DNA of 64,000 nt. Source: Streptoalloteichus hindustanus. Its GTDB lineage: Bacteria > Actinomycetota > Actinomycetes > Mycobacteriales > Pseudonocardiaceae. Below the pieces are notes generated by a model. The model made no database searches, had not been told where the DNA came from, and saw nothing but the letters and a program-made list of their open reading frames with translations. Of this stretch, positions 25,958 through 35,771 are shown one piece after another; position 1 is the stretch's first letter, and every line of letters starts with the position of its first letter. Where the stretch lies: positions 744,001 to 808,000 of the forward strand of contig NZ_FQVN01000001.1 of the NCBI RefSeq assembly GCF_900129375.1. Direction: 5' to 3'. A program made the position numbers and the translations under genes.

Positions 25958-26779
25958 TCAGGGCCGGTGGTTGGCGGCCAGGAACGGGCAGCCGACCAGG
26001 CGGCGCAGCTCGGCCGCCAGCTCCTGCCGGTTTTCCACCGGCCGGGAGAACGCCAGCCGGACGTCGTGGTCGCCGTTGTCCGCCTCCACCCGCAGGCGCA
26101 GCCCGTAGCGGTCCAACCCGAGCGGGCGCACGTGCCCGCCCCGCAGGGCCGGCGGCAGGTGCCGCGCCAACATCCCGACGACGTCCCGGTGCGACAGCTC
26201 CAGGTGGCGCAGCCAGCCGTCCTCGTGCCGGCAGAACGGGTCCGGCTCGGCCGCCGCGAACTCCGCCACGTCCAGCGACTCGGTGCCCTCCGCGTCCGCC
26301 AGCACCAGCGAGACCGGCGACAGCCGGAGCAGGCTCGCGCCGTGCCCCACGTCGAGCAGGCGCGGGTCGGGCCGGCGCTCCGCCACCGCGACCGCCTCGG
26401 CGCGCTGCCGCTCCCCGTCCATGGTCCGCAGCCAGCCGGTGATCCACAGCAGGCCGCGGACGGACTCCCGCAGCCGCACCGGCGCCGGGTCGGCCAGCTC
26501 CAGCATCGCCGCCAGCTCGCTCCGCGGCGCGAGGCAGGTGGTGGCCACCAGGGGGTGCTCGTCGGGCAGCAACACGACCGCGCTGCCGTCCGGGTGGACG
26601 TGGTGGAACAGCGGCAGCACCCGCGCGCCCTGCTCCGCGGCGGGCAGCAGCGCCGCCCGGCCGCCCCGCTCGGCCACCGAGCGGGCGCGTTCGGCCGCGG
26701 TCGGCACGGCGGGGCGGGGGTGCGGCGTGGCCGTCCCCGGCTGTTCCGGGACGGACGGCTCGCTGCTGCTCATCGACAC
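25958..26779 (-). CDS. DUF2470 domain protein (heme/iron utilisation-like)
   Basis: 273 aa. N-terminal half resembles the pyridoxamine-oxidase-like/HugZ split-barrel (VLPLFHHVHPDGSAVVLLPD near 55-75). The C-terminal half is DUF2470 (HLELSHRDVVGMLARHL, then LRLRVEADNGDHDVRLAFSR). Such proteins bind or degrade heme or act in iron utilisation. An IdeR-type iron box lies 19 bp upstream, supporting iron repression. GTG 26779 follows GGAGG with 8-nt spacing; ATG 26773 or GTG 26794 are alternatives. Confidence 0.8.
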   Translation of the reverse strand: MSMSSSEPSVPEQPGTATPHPRPAVPTAAERARSVAERGGRAALLPAAEQGARVLPLFHHVHPDGSAVVLLPDEHPLVATTCLAPRSELAAMLELADPAPVRLRESVRGLLWITGWLRTMDGERQRAEAVAVAERRPDPRLLDVGHGASLLRLSPVSLVLADAEGTESLDVAEFAAAEPDPFCRHEDGWLRHLELSHRDVVGMLARHLPPALRGGHVRPLGLDRYGLRLRVEADNGDHDVRLAFSRPVENRQELAAELRRLVGCPFLAANHRP

Positions 26780-26797
26780 CGGGCTCACCTCCACGAC

Positions 26798-26814
26798 TTA
26801 GGTGAGCCTAACTT
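26798..26814. promoter_or_regulatory. IdeR/DtxR-type iron box
   Basis: TTAGGTGAGCCTAACTT matches the IdeR/DmdR consensus (TTAGGTTAGGCTAACCTAA) at most positions and retains the TTAG / CTAA arms. It lies between the DUF2470 gene (minus strand, start 26779) and a membrane-protein gene on the plus strand (start 26906). Iron-dependent repression of the DUF2470 gene is the likely effect. Confidence 0.75.
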
Positions 26815-26905
26815 GGTGCAGGGCGATCGCGAAAGGGCGCGCCGAGCGGTGATCTACTCTCGGGTCCTTCCCCCCTGTTCAGGCAGGTCGTGCCCGGAGG
26901 TGGCC

Positions 26906-28015
26906 GTGCGGCCAGTTCACCCGTCCGTCCCAGTCGACCTTCCGCCCCGTCCGCCGGACCAACCGGCGATGGCGTGGGGGCACACCTCGTTGGTGTTCCA
27001 GCACGCCACCCGCACGGTCCGCCTCTACCTGGGTGGCGCCAGCGCCCTGTTCGTCCTGGTGCTCGTCCTGCTCTTCTGGCTTCCGAGCCCTGTTCTCCTC
27101 GCCCTGGCCGCGGTGCCGGTCCTGCTCGGCGCGACCGTCTGGTTCCGCGTGGGCCACTGGCTGCCCAGGGCGAGGCGGCTCCTGGCGGAGCGGCCATGGC
27201 GGTCGGCGCCGGCCAGGGTCCTCCGTCCGGAGCGGACTCTGTTCTCGGGTGGGTACGACATCGTCCTGGCGGACGGAACGGCGCTGAGGATCGGGCAGGA
27301 GTACGCGGGGATCGTCCAGACCATCGTCCACGGCGGTCGCGTGTGGTTGGTCGGGCCGGACGACGACGGCGCGGCGGTGGTGTCCGTCGACGGGGTTCAG
27401 GCCGGTTTCCCCGCACACGTCGTGCCGGCCAGGGCGGGCGCGCCGGAGGAGGCGCTCGCCTCGGGGGACAGCGGTACCGCGGCGGACGATCCGGTGGCGG
27501 CGGACTGTGCGAGGCGCATGCGCTCGCGACTCCTGGCGGGCATCAGGCCGCCCGTGGCGCTGTTCTGCCTCGGACTCGGTTTCCTCGCCTGGGTGGTCGC
27601 GCGCTTCGGCGGCGTGGGGAACGCGTTCGGGGCCTACGGCGCCCTGGTGGTTCTCGCCGGTGGCGGGTGGGCCGGCGCCCTCCTGGCGCGGGCCCGCCAC
27701 CACCTCGGACTGGCCCGGCTGCTGACGCTCGGCCCGTGGCGGCCGGTGACGGCGCGGCTGACCGAGGAGTGGCGCCCGGGGTGGCAACTCCTCGCCGACG
27801 TGCGCGCGGAGGTGACGGAGGTGACGGAGCCCGGTGGCGGCCGTGCGACGACGGTCCTCCTGCCCCGCGCGCACCACGACCTCGTCGGGGCCGTCCAGCA
27901 CACCGGCCAGCTCTGGGTCGCCGGAGACCTCGCGCCCGGGGCGACCCGGGCCGTCGGACTGCCCGGCTGCCCGGTCCTGGGAGTTCTCCGCGTCGAGGGG
28001 CGCGTCGAGGGGTGA
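26906..28015 (+). CDS. Uncharacterised membrane protein with two helix pairs
   Basis: 369 aa. Helices are visible in two blocks: about 40-85 (LFVLVLVLLFWLPSPVLLAL, then AAVPVLLGATVWFRVG) and about 215-262 (VALFCLGLGFLAWVVARF ... YGALVVLAGGGWAGALL). Each block is followed by a soluble stretch that looks like a small beta domain (GGYDIVLADGTALRI after the first; RATTVLLPRAHHDLVGAV after the second), so the protein may be an internal duplication. Function not recognised. GTG 26906 has GGAGG 5 nt upstream; GTG 26900 is also possible. The iron box at 26798 is divergently shared, but distance makes control uncertain. Confidence 0.6.
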   Translation: MRPVHPSVPVDLPPRPPDQPAMAWGHTSLVFQHATRTVRLYLGGASALFVLVLVLLFWLPSPVLLALAAVPVLLGATVWFRVGHWLPRARRLLAERPWRSAPARVLRPERTLFSGGYDIVLADGTALRIGQEYAGIVQTIVHGGRVWLVGPDDDGAAVVSVDGVQAGFPAHVVPARAGAPEEALASGDSGTAADDPVAADCARRMRSRLLAGIRPPVALFCLGLGFLAWVVARFGGVGNAFGAYGALVVLAGGGWAGALLARARHHLGLARLLTLGPWRPVTARLTEEWRPGWQLLADVRAEVTEVTEPGGGRATTVLLPRAHHDLVGAVQHTGQLWVAGDLAPGATRAVGLPGCPVLGVLRVEGRVEG

Positions 28016-28048
28016 TGGCCCCGGCGTGGCCGGGGAGATGTCGAAGAA

Positions 28049-28090
28049 GGGCCGGACGGGGTGCTCTGTCGGAGCCACCCCGTCCGGCCC
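28049..28090. terminator. Bidirectional terminator before hmgA end
   Basis: GGGCCGGACGGGGTG (28049-28063) and CACCCCGTCCGGCCC (28076-28090) form a perfect 15-bp stem, 12-nt loop. On the minus strand it is followed by CTTCTTC. Serves both convergent genes. Confidence 0.75.
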
Positions 28091-28097
28091 GGTTGGT

Positions 28098-29297
28098 TCA
28101 GCTCCAGTCGGGGCCGCGCCGCGCCCAGGTCCAGGCGTAACGCGGGTCCTCGCACGCCTGCGCGCCCTCGCCCAGCTCCAGCGGTCGGAACGTGTCGACC
28201 ATGACCGCGAGCTCGTCGAAGTGCTCCGCGCCCAGCGACGCCTCGACCGCGCCCGGCTGCGGCCCGTGCGTGCAGCCCGACGGGTGCAGGGACAGCGAGC
28301 CGATGCCGATGCCCGACCCCTTGCGGGCCTCGTAGTTGCCGCCGACGTAGAACATCAGCTCGTCGGAGTCCACGTTGGCGTGGTTGTAGGGCACCGGGAC
28401 GGCCTGCGGGTGGTAGTCCACCTTGCGCGGGCAGAACGAGCAGACGACGAAGTTCGGCCCCTCGAACGTCTGGTGCACGGGCGGCGGCTGGTGCACCCGG
28501 CCGGTGATCGGCTCGAAGTCGCGGATGTTGAACACCCACGGGTACAGGCAGCCGTCCCAGCCGACGACGTCGAACGGGTGGTGCGCGTAGGTGAACCGGG
28601 TCAGCCCGTTCCGGTGCCGCACCAGCACGTCGGTGTCCCGCTCGGCCTCCTCGCCGGTGACGACCAGCGGCTCGGTCGGGCCGCGCAGGTCGCGTTCGCA
28701 GTACGGCGCGTGCTCCAGGAACTGGCCCTTCGCCGAGAGGTAGCGCTTGGGCGGGCCGATGTGCCCGGTGGCCTCCAGCACGAGCACGCGCAGCGGCTCG
28801 CCCTGGTCCGGGACCACCCGGTAGGTGGTGGAGGTCGGGATGACGACGTAGTCCCCGTCGCCGACCCGGAGCGCGCCGTAGATCGTCTCCACGACGCCCG
28901 CGCCGGTCTGCACGTAGAGCAGCTCGTCGCCGAACGCGTTGCGGTACAGCGGGCTGGGCCGGGTGGCGGCGGCGAAGCAGATCTTCACGTCCGGGTTGCC
29001 GAACAGCAGCCGCCGGCCGGTGACCGCGTCGACGTCGTCCGGCGCCTCCCACTTCAGCTCCTGGCTGCGGAAGTGCCTCGGCTTGAGCGGCAGGTTGGCG
29101 GTGGTGGCGCGGTCGTCCTCGGCGACCTGCACCGCGTCGACGATGGCCGTGGGCAGGTTGCGGTGGTACAGCAGCGCGGAGTCGGACGAGAAGCCCTCGA
29201 CGCCCATCAGTTCCTCGGCGTAGAGGCCGCCGTCCGGTTTCCGGAACTGCGTGTGCCGCTTCCGGGGGATCTCCCCCACGCTGCGGTAGTAGGGCAT
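28098..29297 (-). CDS. hmgA: Homogentisate 1,2-dioxygenase
   Basis: 399 aa; iron(II) enzyme opening the ring of homogentisate to maleylacetoacetate in tyrosine/phenylalanine catabolism. Metal- and substrate-region motifs are visible: NHANVDSDELMFYVGGNYE (about 281-299) and SLSLHPSGCTHGPQPGAVE (about 307-325). Full length for the bacterial family. ATG 29297 has GGAGGGA 5 nt upstream. Divergent from the gene pair 29367/fahA with a shared palindromic control region, so the pathway genes are probably coregulated. Confidence 0.93.
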   Translation of the reverse strand: MPYYRSVGEIPRKRHTQFRKPDGGLYAEELMGVEGFSSDSALLYHRNLPTAIVDAVQVAEDDRATTANLPLKPRHFRSQELKWEAPDDVDAVTGRRLLFGNPDVKICFAAATRPSPLYRNAFGDELLYVQTGAGVVETIYGALRVGDGDYVVIPTSTTYRVVPDQGEPLRVLVLEATGHIGPPKRYLSAKGQFLEHAPYCERDLRGPTEPLVVTGEEAERDTDVLVRHRNGLTRFTYAHHPFDVVGWDGCLYPWVFNIRDFEPITGRVHQPPPVHQTFEGPNFVVCSFCPRKVDYHPQAVPVPYNHANVDSDELMFYVGGNYEARKGSGIGIGSLSLHPSGCTHGPQPGAVEASLGAEHFDELAVMVDTFRPLELGEGAQACEDPRYAWTWARRGPDWS

Positions 29298-29309
29298 TGG
29301 TCCCTCCGA

Positions 29310-29350
29310 GTGTTCGGATGTCGGACAGCTTTGTTCACGTGACCGAACAC
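29310..29350. promoter_or_regulatory. Inverted-repeat operator between hmgA and the fahA operon
   Basis: GTGTTCGG (29310-29317) and CCGAACAC (29343-29350) are perfect inverted repeats 25 bp apart, and the 8-bp palindrome TCACGTGA (29335-29342) abuts the right arm. They cover the -35 and spacer of the plus-strand promoter. The IclR regulator encoded at 31459 is the obvious candidate to bind here. Confidence 0.6.
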
Positions 29351-29359
29351 CACTAGCGT
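29331..29359 (+). promoter_or_regulatory. Promoter of the fahA operon, leaderless
   Basis: TTGTTC (29331-29336), exactly 17 bp, TAGCGT (29354-29359), then 7 nt to GTG 29367. Good -35/-10 geometry for a housekeeping actinobacterial promoter and a transcript starting at or beside the GTG. Confidence 0.6.
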
Positions 29360-29366
29360 GGCAGGC

Positions 29367-30241
29367 GTGTCAAGCGCCGTTGAGCTCCGCGCGCCCGGAC
29401 CGCGCGGCATCCCACCACTGCTGGCCAGGCTGGTCGATGACGCCGCGCTGTTCCCGCCGGGCAACGCGCCGATGCCGGACGCCGTCCGGGGCCACCTGCA
29501 GGCCAGGACCGGACCGCACGCCGGGGTCGTGGGGCTGTTCCTCTGCCCCGCGTCCCGGCTGCCCGAACTGATCAGCGAACTGGTGAAGGCCAAACCCACC
29601 GCTCCGGTGGGGCTCTCCCTGGTGATCGACACCGGCATGGGCGGCGTGCCCAAGGCGGTCTCGATCGTCGAGTCCCGCCGCGAGCTGCTCGCGCTGCGCA
29701 TGGTCGAGATGCCGGCGCCCACCGACGTCGACGACGTGTGGCTGGAGCGGGTGGCCGAGTTCGTGCCCGAGGACGCGATCCGCGTGCTCGAACCCCGTCG
29801 ACCCAGCCCCGGCGACCGGGCCGAGTGGCTGACCAGCATCCGCAAGGTCGCCGAGCACGGCTGCTGGCCCAAGCTGCGGTGCGGCGGGGTCACCGCCGAG
29901 GCGTTCCCGAGCGTCGAGGAGGTCTCCGACTTCCTCGCGGTCGCCACCACCACCGGGGTGCCGTTCAAGGCGACCGCCGGCCTGCACCACGCCGTCCGGC
30001 ACGGCGACCCCGAGACCGGCTTCCAGCACCACGGTTTCCTGAACCTGCTGCTGGCCACCGCGCGGTCGCTGTCGGGCCGGGACGTGCGGGCGGTGCTGGA
30101 GTCGACCGACGCGGCGGCGCTGGCCGCCGAGGCGCGGGCGCTGCCGGAGCCGGCGGCGCACGCGGTGCGCGCGGTGTTCTCCTCCTACGGCTCCTGCTCG
30201 CTGTCCGAACCCGTCGAGGACCTGGAAGGGCTGGGGTTGCT

Positions 30242-30245
<4 letters not shown>
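29367..30245 (+). CDS. Conserved protein of the tyrosine catabolic operon, function unknown
   Basis: 292 aa. No family name recognised. Notable stretches: PPLLARLVDDAALFPPGNAP near the N-terminus, KLRCGGVTAEAFPS near 170, and a GVPFKATAGLHHAVRHGDPE ... HHGFLNLL segment near 205-230 that looks like an active-site loop (TIM-barrel-like alternation of strands and helices). No signal peptide. Position as first gene of the operon with fahA and divergent from hmgA argues for a role in tyrosine degradation, perhaps the maleylacetoacetate step, but that is only inference from context. GTG 29367 fits the leaderless promoter; GTG 29358 is the alternative. Confidence 0.7.
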
Positions 30246-31456
<1,211 letters not shown>

Positions 31457-31458
31457 CG

Positions 31459-32145
31459 GTGGTCGCGCCGACAGCGCGGCCGGGCGGCCAGCGGCCGACC
31501 CCGCCGGGCAAGGAGAGCTCGCTGACCCTGGAGCGGGGCCTGGCCCTGCTCCAGGCGGTCGCCGACGCCGACACCGAGGCGCCCAGCATCAGCGACCTGG
31601 CCGCGGCGATCGGCGCCAGCCGGGCCGCCGTCTACCGGCTGCTCGGGCCGTTGCAGGCCAGGGGCCTGGTGCGGCGGGAGGGCTCGAAGGTCCGGCTCGG
31701 GCTCGGCGTGCTCCGCCTGGCCGGCCGGGTCGTGCCGCAGCTGCGGTTCGCCGCCCTGCCGGTGCTGCGCGACCTGGCCGAACGGGTCGGCGCCACCGCG
31801 CACCTCACGGTGGCCGAGGGCGGGGAGGCGCAGGCGGTGGCCGTGGTCGAGCCGAGCTGGACCACGTTCCACGTGGCCTACCGGGTCGGCACCCGGCACC
31901 CCGTGTCCCGGGGCGCGGCCGGCCGGGCCATCGACCTGCCGGCGGGCGAGGGCGCGGCGGCCCAGGGCTGGGTGGTCACCCACAGCGAGCTCCAGTCCGG
32001 GGCGTTCGGCGTGGCGGCGCCCGTGCGGGGCGTGCCCGGCCTGCGGGCCAGCGTCGGGGTGGTCGCGATGGAGCAGCTCGACGTCGACGAGGTCGGGCCG
32101 CACGTGGTGACCGCGGCGGTGGCCGTGGCGGCGGCGCTGCAGTGA
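31459..32145 (+). CDS. IclR family transcriptional regulator
   Basis: 228 aa. N-terminal winged HTH (about 18-75: LERGLALLQAVADADTEAPS, SDLAAAIGASRAAVYRLL) and a C-terminal effector domain (about 85-225) that is shorter and less Cys-rich than classical IclR. GTG 31459, 2 bp after the fahA stop. Probable pathway-specific regulator responding to a tyrosine-catabolic intermediate and acting at the inverted repeat 29310-29350; inferred from linkage. Confidence 0.85.
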   Translation: MVAPTARPGGQRPTPPGKESSLTLERGLALLQAVADADTEAPSISDLAAAIGASRAAVYRLLGPLQARGLVRREGSKVRLGLGVLRLAGRVVPQLRFAALPVLRDLAERVGATAHLTVAEGGEAQAVAVVEPSWTTFHVAYRVGTRHPVSRGAAGRAIDLPAGEGAAAQGWVVTHSELQSGAFGVAAPVRGVPGLRASVGVVAMEQLDVDEVGPHVVTAAVAVAAALQ

Positions 32146-32190
32146 CCGGCGTGCCGTCGGGCGCCGGCCGTGGCCCCGACGGCACGCCGG
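32146..32190. terminator. Bidirectional terminator of the fahA operon
   Basis: CCGGCGTGCCGTCGGG (32146-32161) and CCCGACGGCACGCCGG (32175-32190) form a perfect 16-bp stem with a 13-nt loop, directly after the iclR stop and 5 bp before the convergent GDT1-type gene end. Confidence 0.8.
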
Positions 32191-32194
32191 GCGC

Positions 32195-32806
32195 TCACGC
32201 GACGGCCTGGTAGGTGGCGACCAGGGCGAACGCGGCGAAGACGAAACCGGCCCCCCGCTGCACGAGGTGCGCCGGCACCCGGTCGCGGATGGCGCGGCCG
32301 ACCAGCACCGCGAGCAGGGTGACGGACATCAGGGCCAGGAAGGCGCCGACGACGACGGCGACCGGCTCGGCGTAGCGGGCGGCGACGCCCACGGCCGCGA
32401 GCTGCGAGGCGTCGCCCCACTCGGCGGCGAACAGCGCGCCGAACGAGGTGAGGGCGGCTCGCCAGAACGTCGTCGCGGTGCGCGGCGGGCCGGTATCACC
32501 GGCCTCGGCGTCCTCGCCGTCCTCGTCGGGGCCGCCGAAGCCCTCCCGCAGCAGCAGCACCGCGCCGATGCCGAACACCAGGGCCACGGCGATGGCCACG
32601 AGCCGGCCGGGCAACAGGGTCAGCACGCTGCCGAAGGCGACCGCGATGACCGACTGCAGCGCGAAGGCGACGCTCGAACCCGCGATCACCGGCAGCGCCG
32701 GGTACCGGCCGGTCAGCACCAGCGTGAGCGCGGTCGTCTTGTCCGGCAGCTCCAGCAGGAACACCGCGCCGAAGGCGGTGACCAGCGCCAACATCCAGGA
32801 AGCCAT
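32195..32806 (-). CDS. GDT1/TMEM165 (UPF0016) family manganese exporter
   Basis: 203 aa, six membrane helices in two homologous halves. Each half has the cation-binding E-x-x-D motif of the family: ELPDKTT (about 19-25, usually EIGDKT) and EWGDASQ (about 134-140). A polar Asp/Glu-rich loop (about 95-115) joins the halves. Known relatives export Mn2+ (or exchange Ca2+/Mn2+). ATG 32806 is preceded by GGGAGG (minus strand 32822-32817), and the leader matches a manganese riboswitch, which strongly supports Mn as the substrate. Confidence 0.88.
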   Translation of the reverse strand: MASWMLALVTAFGAVFLLELPDKTTALTLVLTGRYPALPVIAGSSVAFALQSVIAVAFGSVLTLLPGRLVAIAVALVFGIGAVLLLREGFGGPDEDGEDAEAGDTGPPRTATTFWRAALTSFGALFAAEWGDASQLAAVGVAARYAEPVAVVVGAFLALMSVTLLAVLVGRAIRDRVPAHLVQRGAGFVFAAFALVATYQAVA

Positions 32807-32816
32807 CAGGGGGAGT

Positions 32817-32839
32817 CCTCCCGTCCAGGCTCGGACGGG
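32817..32839 (-). promoter_or_regulatory. Hairpin overlapping the RBS of the Mn exporter gene
   Basis: On the minus strand CCCGTCC (32839-32833), a 6-nt loop and GGACGGG (32826-32820) pair, and the 3' arm runs into the Shine-Dalgarno GGGAGG (32822-32817). Formation of this stem would limit ribosome access, so it is a plausible translational expression platform for the upstream aptamer. Confidence 0.5.
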
Positions 32840-32864
32840 GGCAGGGAAGGCAGCACGACCCCGA

Positions 32865-33050
32865 CCGAGCATCGCTACTCGGCCGGAGGTCTCGTTCGCC
32901 CGGCGGCTCTCGGAGTCCGACGAGGTCGGACGGGTCGAGCACGGTCGCCGGGTGAGGGACCGGATCCCGTCGAACGGGATCAGTGTGTCGATCACCTCGC
33001 CGCCACCGCCGCACGGCGGTCGCGGGAACTACTCCCCTCAGGCAACTCCC
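32865..33050 (-). ncRNA. yybP-ykoY-type manganese riboswitch
   Basis: Leader of the GDT1-type gene. The minus strand contains the hallmark GGGGAGTAG (33037-33029), then a GC-rich stem (CCGCCGTGCGGCGG region), GATCGACACACTGATC, and further down GAGACCTCCGGCC (32893-32881), in the order of the yybP-ykoY consensus (GGGGAGUAG ... AUCAACAUA-like ... AGACCU). This aptamer binds Mn2+ and commonly precedes MntP, P-type ATPase or UPF0016 genes. Ends are approximate. Confidence 0.7.
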
Positions 33051-33087
33051 ATGCTAGCCCGGCCCGCGCGGGGGCCGTACCCCCGAG

Positions 33088-33107
33088 CTCGTGAAACTTC
33101 TCACGAG
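33088..33107. promoter_or_regulatory. Rex-like operator upstream of cydA
   Basis: CTCGTGA-AACTTC-TCACGAG: a perfect 7-bp inverted repeat with 6-bp spacer. The core GTGA-N6-TCAC has the spacing of the Rex operator (TTGTGA-N6-TCACAA); outer bases are GC-shifted. In Streptomyces coelicolor Rex represses cydABCD when NADH is low, so this is expected biology. 87 bp before the cydA start. Confidence 0.6.
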
Positions 33108-33121
33108 GTCCCGGGCAGGTC

Positions 33122-33135
33122 GGGACCAAGGTCCC
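33122..33135. promoter_or_regulatory. DevR/DosR-like box upstream of cydA
   Basis: GGGACC-AA-GGTCCC is a perfect palindrome resembling the core of the DosR box (GGGACT-N2-AGTCCC). Extra GGTCCC (33107-33112) and GGGACC (33145-33150, in GGGACGGGACC) copies are nearby. A DevR-type regulator is encoded 6 kb downstream at 40659. Confidence 0.5.
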
Positions 33136-33193
33136 AGCGGGACGGGACCGAGGTGCGCTGGTTGGGGTCCCTCTTCCGGGTGAACATGGCGGC

Positions 33194-34750
33194 GTGGACG
33201 TCCTCGATGTGGCGCGGTGGCAGTTCGGGATCACCACCGTCTACCACTTCCTGATGGTGCCGCTGACCATCAGCCTCGCGCTGCTGGTCGCGGGCATGCA
33301 GACCGCCTGGGTCCGGACCGGCCGGGCGAAGTACCTGGCCATGACCAAGTTCTGGGGCAAGCTCATGCTGGTCAACTTCGCCATGGGCGTGGTGACCGGC
33401 ATCGTCCAGGAGTTCCAGTTCGGGATGGCGTGGAGCGCCTACTCCCGCTTCGTCGGCGACGTCTTCGGCGCGCCGCTGGCGATGGAGGGCCTGGTCGCGT
33501 TCTTCGTCGAGTCGACCTTCCTCGGCCTGTGGATCTTCGGGTGGGACCGGCTGCCGCGCCGCGTCCACCTCGCGTGCGCGTGGGCGTTCTCGCTGGCCAC
33601 GATGGCCTCCGCGTACTTCATCCTGGCCGCCAACTCGTGGATGCAGCACCCGGTCGGCGTGGAGCTGGTCGACGGCCGGCCCCGGCTGACCTCCATCTGG
33701 GCGGTGCTGACCAACAACACCGTGCTGGCGGCGTTCCCGCACACCATCGCCGGCGCGTTCGCCGTCGGCGGCTCGTTCCTGGTCGGCATCGCCTCGTGGC
33801 ACCTGTGGCGCCGGCACCGGGACACGCCGGCCGAGAACCAGGACCGCCAGGTGTGGCGGGCGTCGGTGAAGGTCGGCGGCTGGGTGGGCGTCGTCGCCTA
33901 CGCCGCCCTGGCCCTCAGCGGCGACCTCCAGAGCAAGCTGATGTTCGAGCAGCAGCCGATGAAGATGGCGGCGGCCGAGGCGCTGTGCCACTCCGAGCGG
34001 CCGGCGAGCTTCTCCGTCTTCGCGGTCGGCGACGTGACGCGGCCGGACTGCGAGAACGTCAAGAGCCTCACCGTGCCGGCCCTGCTGTCGTTCCTGGCGA
34101 AGAGCGACTTCACCAGCGAGATCAAGGGCATCCAGGACCTCCTGCCCGAGTACCGGGCGAAGTACGGGACGAACTACCCGGACGACCCTCGGCTGGGGGA
34201 GCTGTCGGGCAAGCCGATCGACTACGTGCCGGCGCTGCCGGTCACCTACTGGGGCTTCCGGCTGATGATCGGCTTCGGCGGGGTCGCGGCCGGCATGGGC
34301 CTGCTGGCGCTCTGGGCGATCCGCCGCGGCCGGGTCCCCGCCGGCCGCTGGTTCCCCGCGCTGGGGCTGCTCACGATCGCCACCCCGTTCCTGGGCAACA
34401 GCTTCGGCTGGGTCTTCACCGAGATGGGCCGGCAGCCGTTCGTCGTCGTGCCCAACCCGAGCGGGGTGGACGGCGTGTGGATGTACACGGCGCAGGCGGT
34501 GTCCTCCGGGGTCACCGTGGGCGAGATGCTCACCTCGCTGGTCGCGCTGACCACCGTCTACGGCGTGCTCGCCGGTGTGGAGTTCTACCTGCTGCGGCGG
34601 TACGCGCGGGCCGGCGTGGCCGCGGTCCTGCCCGGCTGGGACCGGCCGGAGCCGGAGCCCGGCGGGGGAGACCCCGACGCGGGAGACACCGGCGGGGGAG
34701 ACGGCGCGGGCGACCGGAAGCCCGACGACGTCCTGGCCTTCGCCTACTGA
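33194..34750 (+). CDS. cydA: Cytochrome bd ubiquinol/menaquinol oxidase subunit I
   Basis: 518 aa; high-affinity terminal oxidase reducing O2 to water with quinol. N-terminal ARWQFGITTVYHFLMVPLT contains the heme His; MAMGVVTGIVQEFQFGMAW carries GxxxGIVQEFQ; the Q-loop region (about 255-330) includes the CxSERPASFSV stretch and the actinobacterial short loop; GRQPF and the C-terminal helices follow. About nine helices. GTG 33194. First gene of a cydAB-cydDC operon; controlled region upstream (Rex-like and DevR-like sites). Confidence 0.95.
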   Translation: MDVLDVARWQFGITTVYHFLMVPLTISLALLVAGMQTAWVRTGRAKYLAMTKFWGKLMLVNFAMGVVTGIVQEFQFGMAWSAYSRFVGDVFGAPLAMEGLVAFFVESTFLGLWIFGWDRLPRRVHLACAWAFSLATMASAYFILAANSWMQHPVGVELVDGRPRLTSIWAVLTNNTVLAAFPHTIAGAFAVGGSFLVGIASWHLWRRHRDTPAENQDRQVWRASVKVGGWVGVVAYAALALSGDLQSKLMFEQQPMKMAAAEALCHSERPASFSVFAVGDVTRPDCENVKSLTVPALLSFLAKSDFTSEIKGIQDLLPEYRAKYGTNYPDDPRLGELSGKPIDYVPALPVTYWGFRLMIGFGGVAAGMGLLALWAIRRGRVPAGRWFPALGLLTIATPFLGNSFGWVFTEMGRQPFVVVPNPSGVDGVWMYTAQAVSSGVTVGEMLTSLVALTTVYGVLAGVEFYLLRRYARAGVAAVLPGWDRPEPEPGGGDPDAGDTGGGDGAGDRKPDDVLAFAY

Positions 34751-34763
34751 GGAGCGTGGCGAC

Positions 34764-35767
<1,004 letters not shown>

Positions 35768-35771
<4 letters not shown>

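Noticed and set aside
32195-32995. Longer GDT1 protein starting upstream of 32806
   Set aside because: The extra N-terminal residues come from the riboswitch leader and do not resemble the family; ATG 32806 has the RBS.
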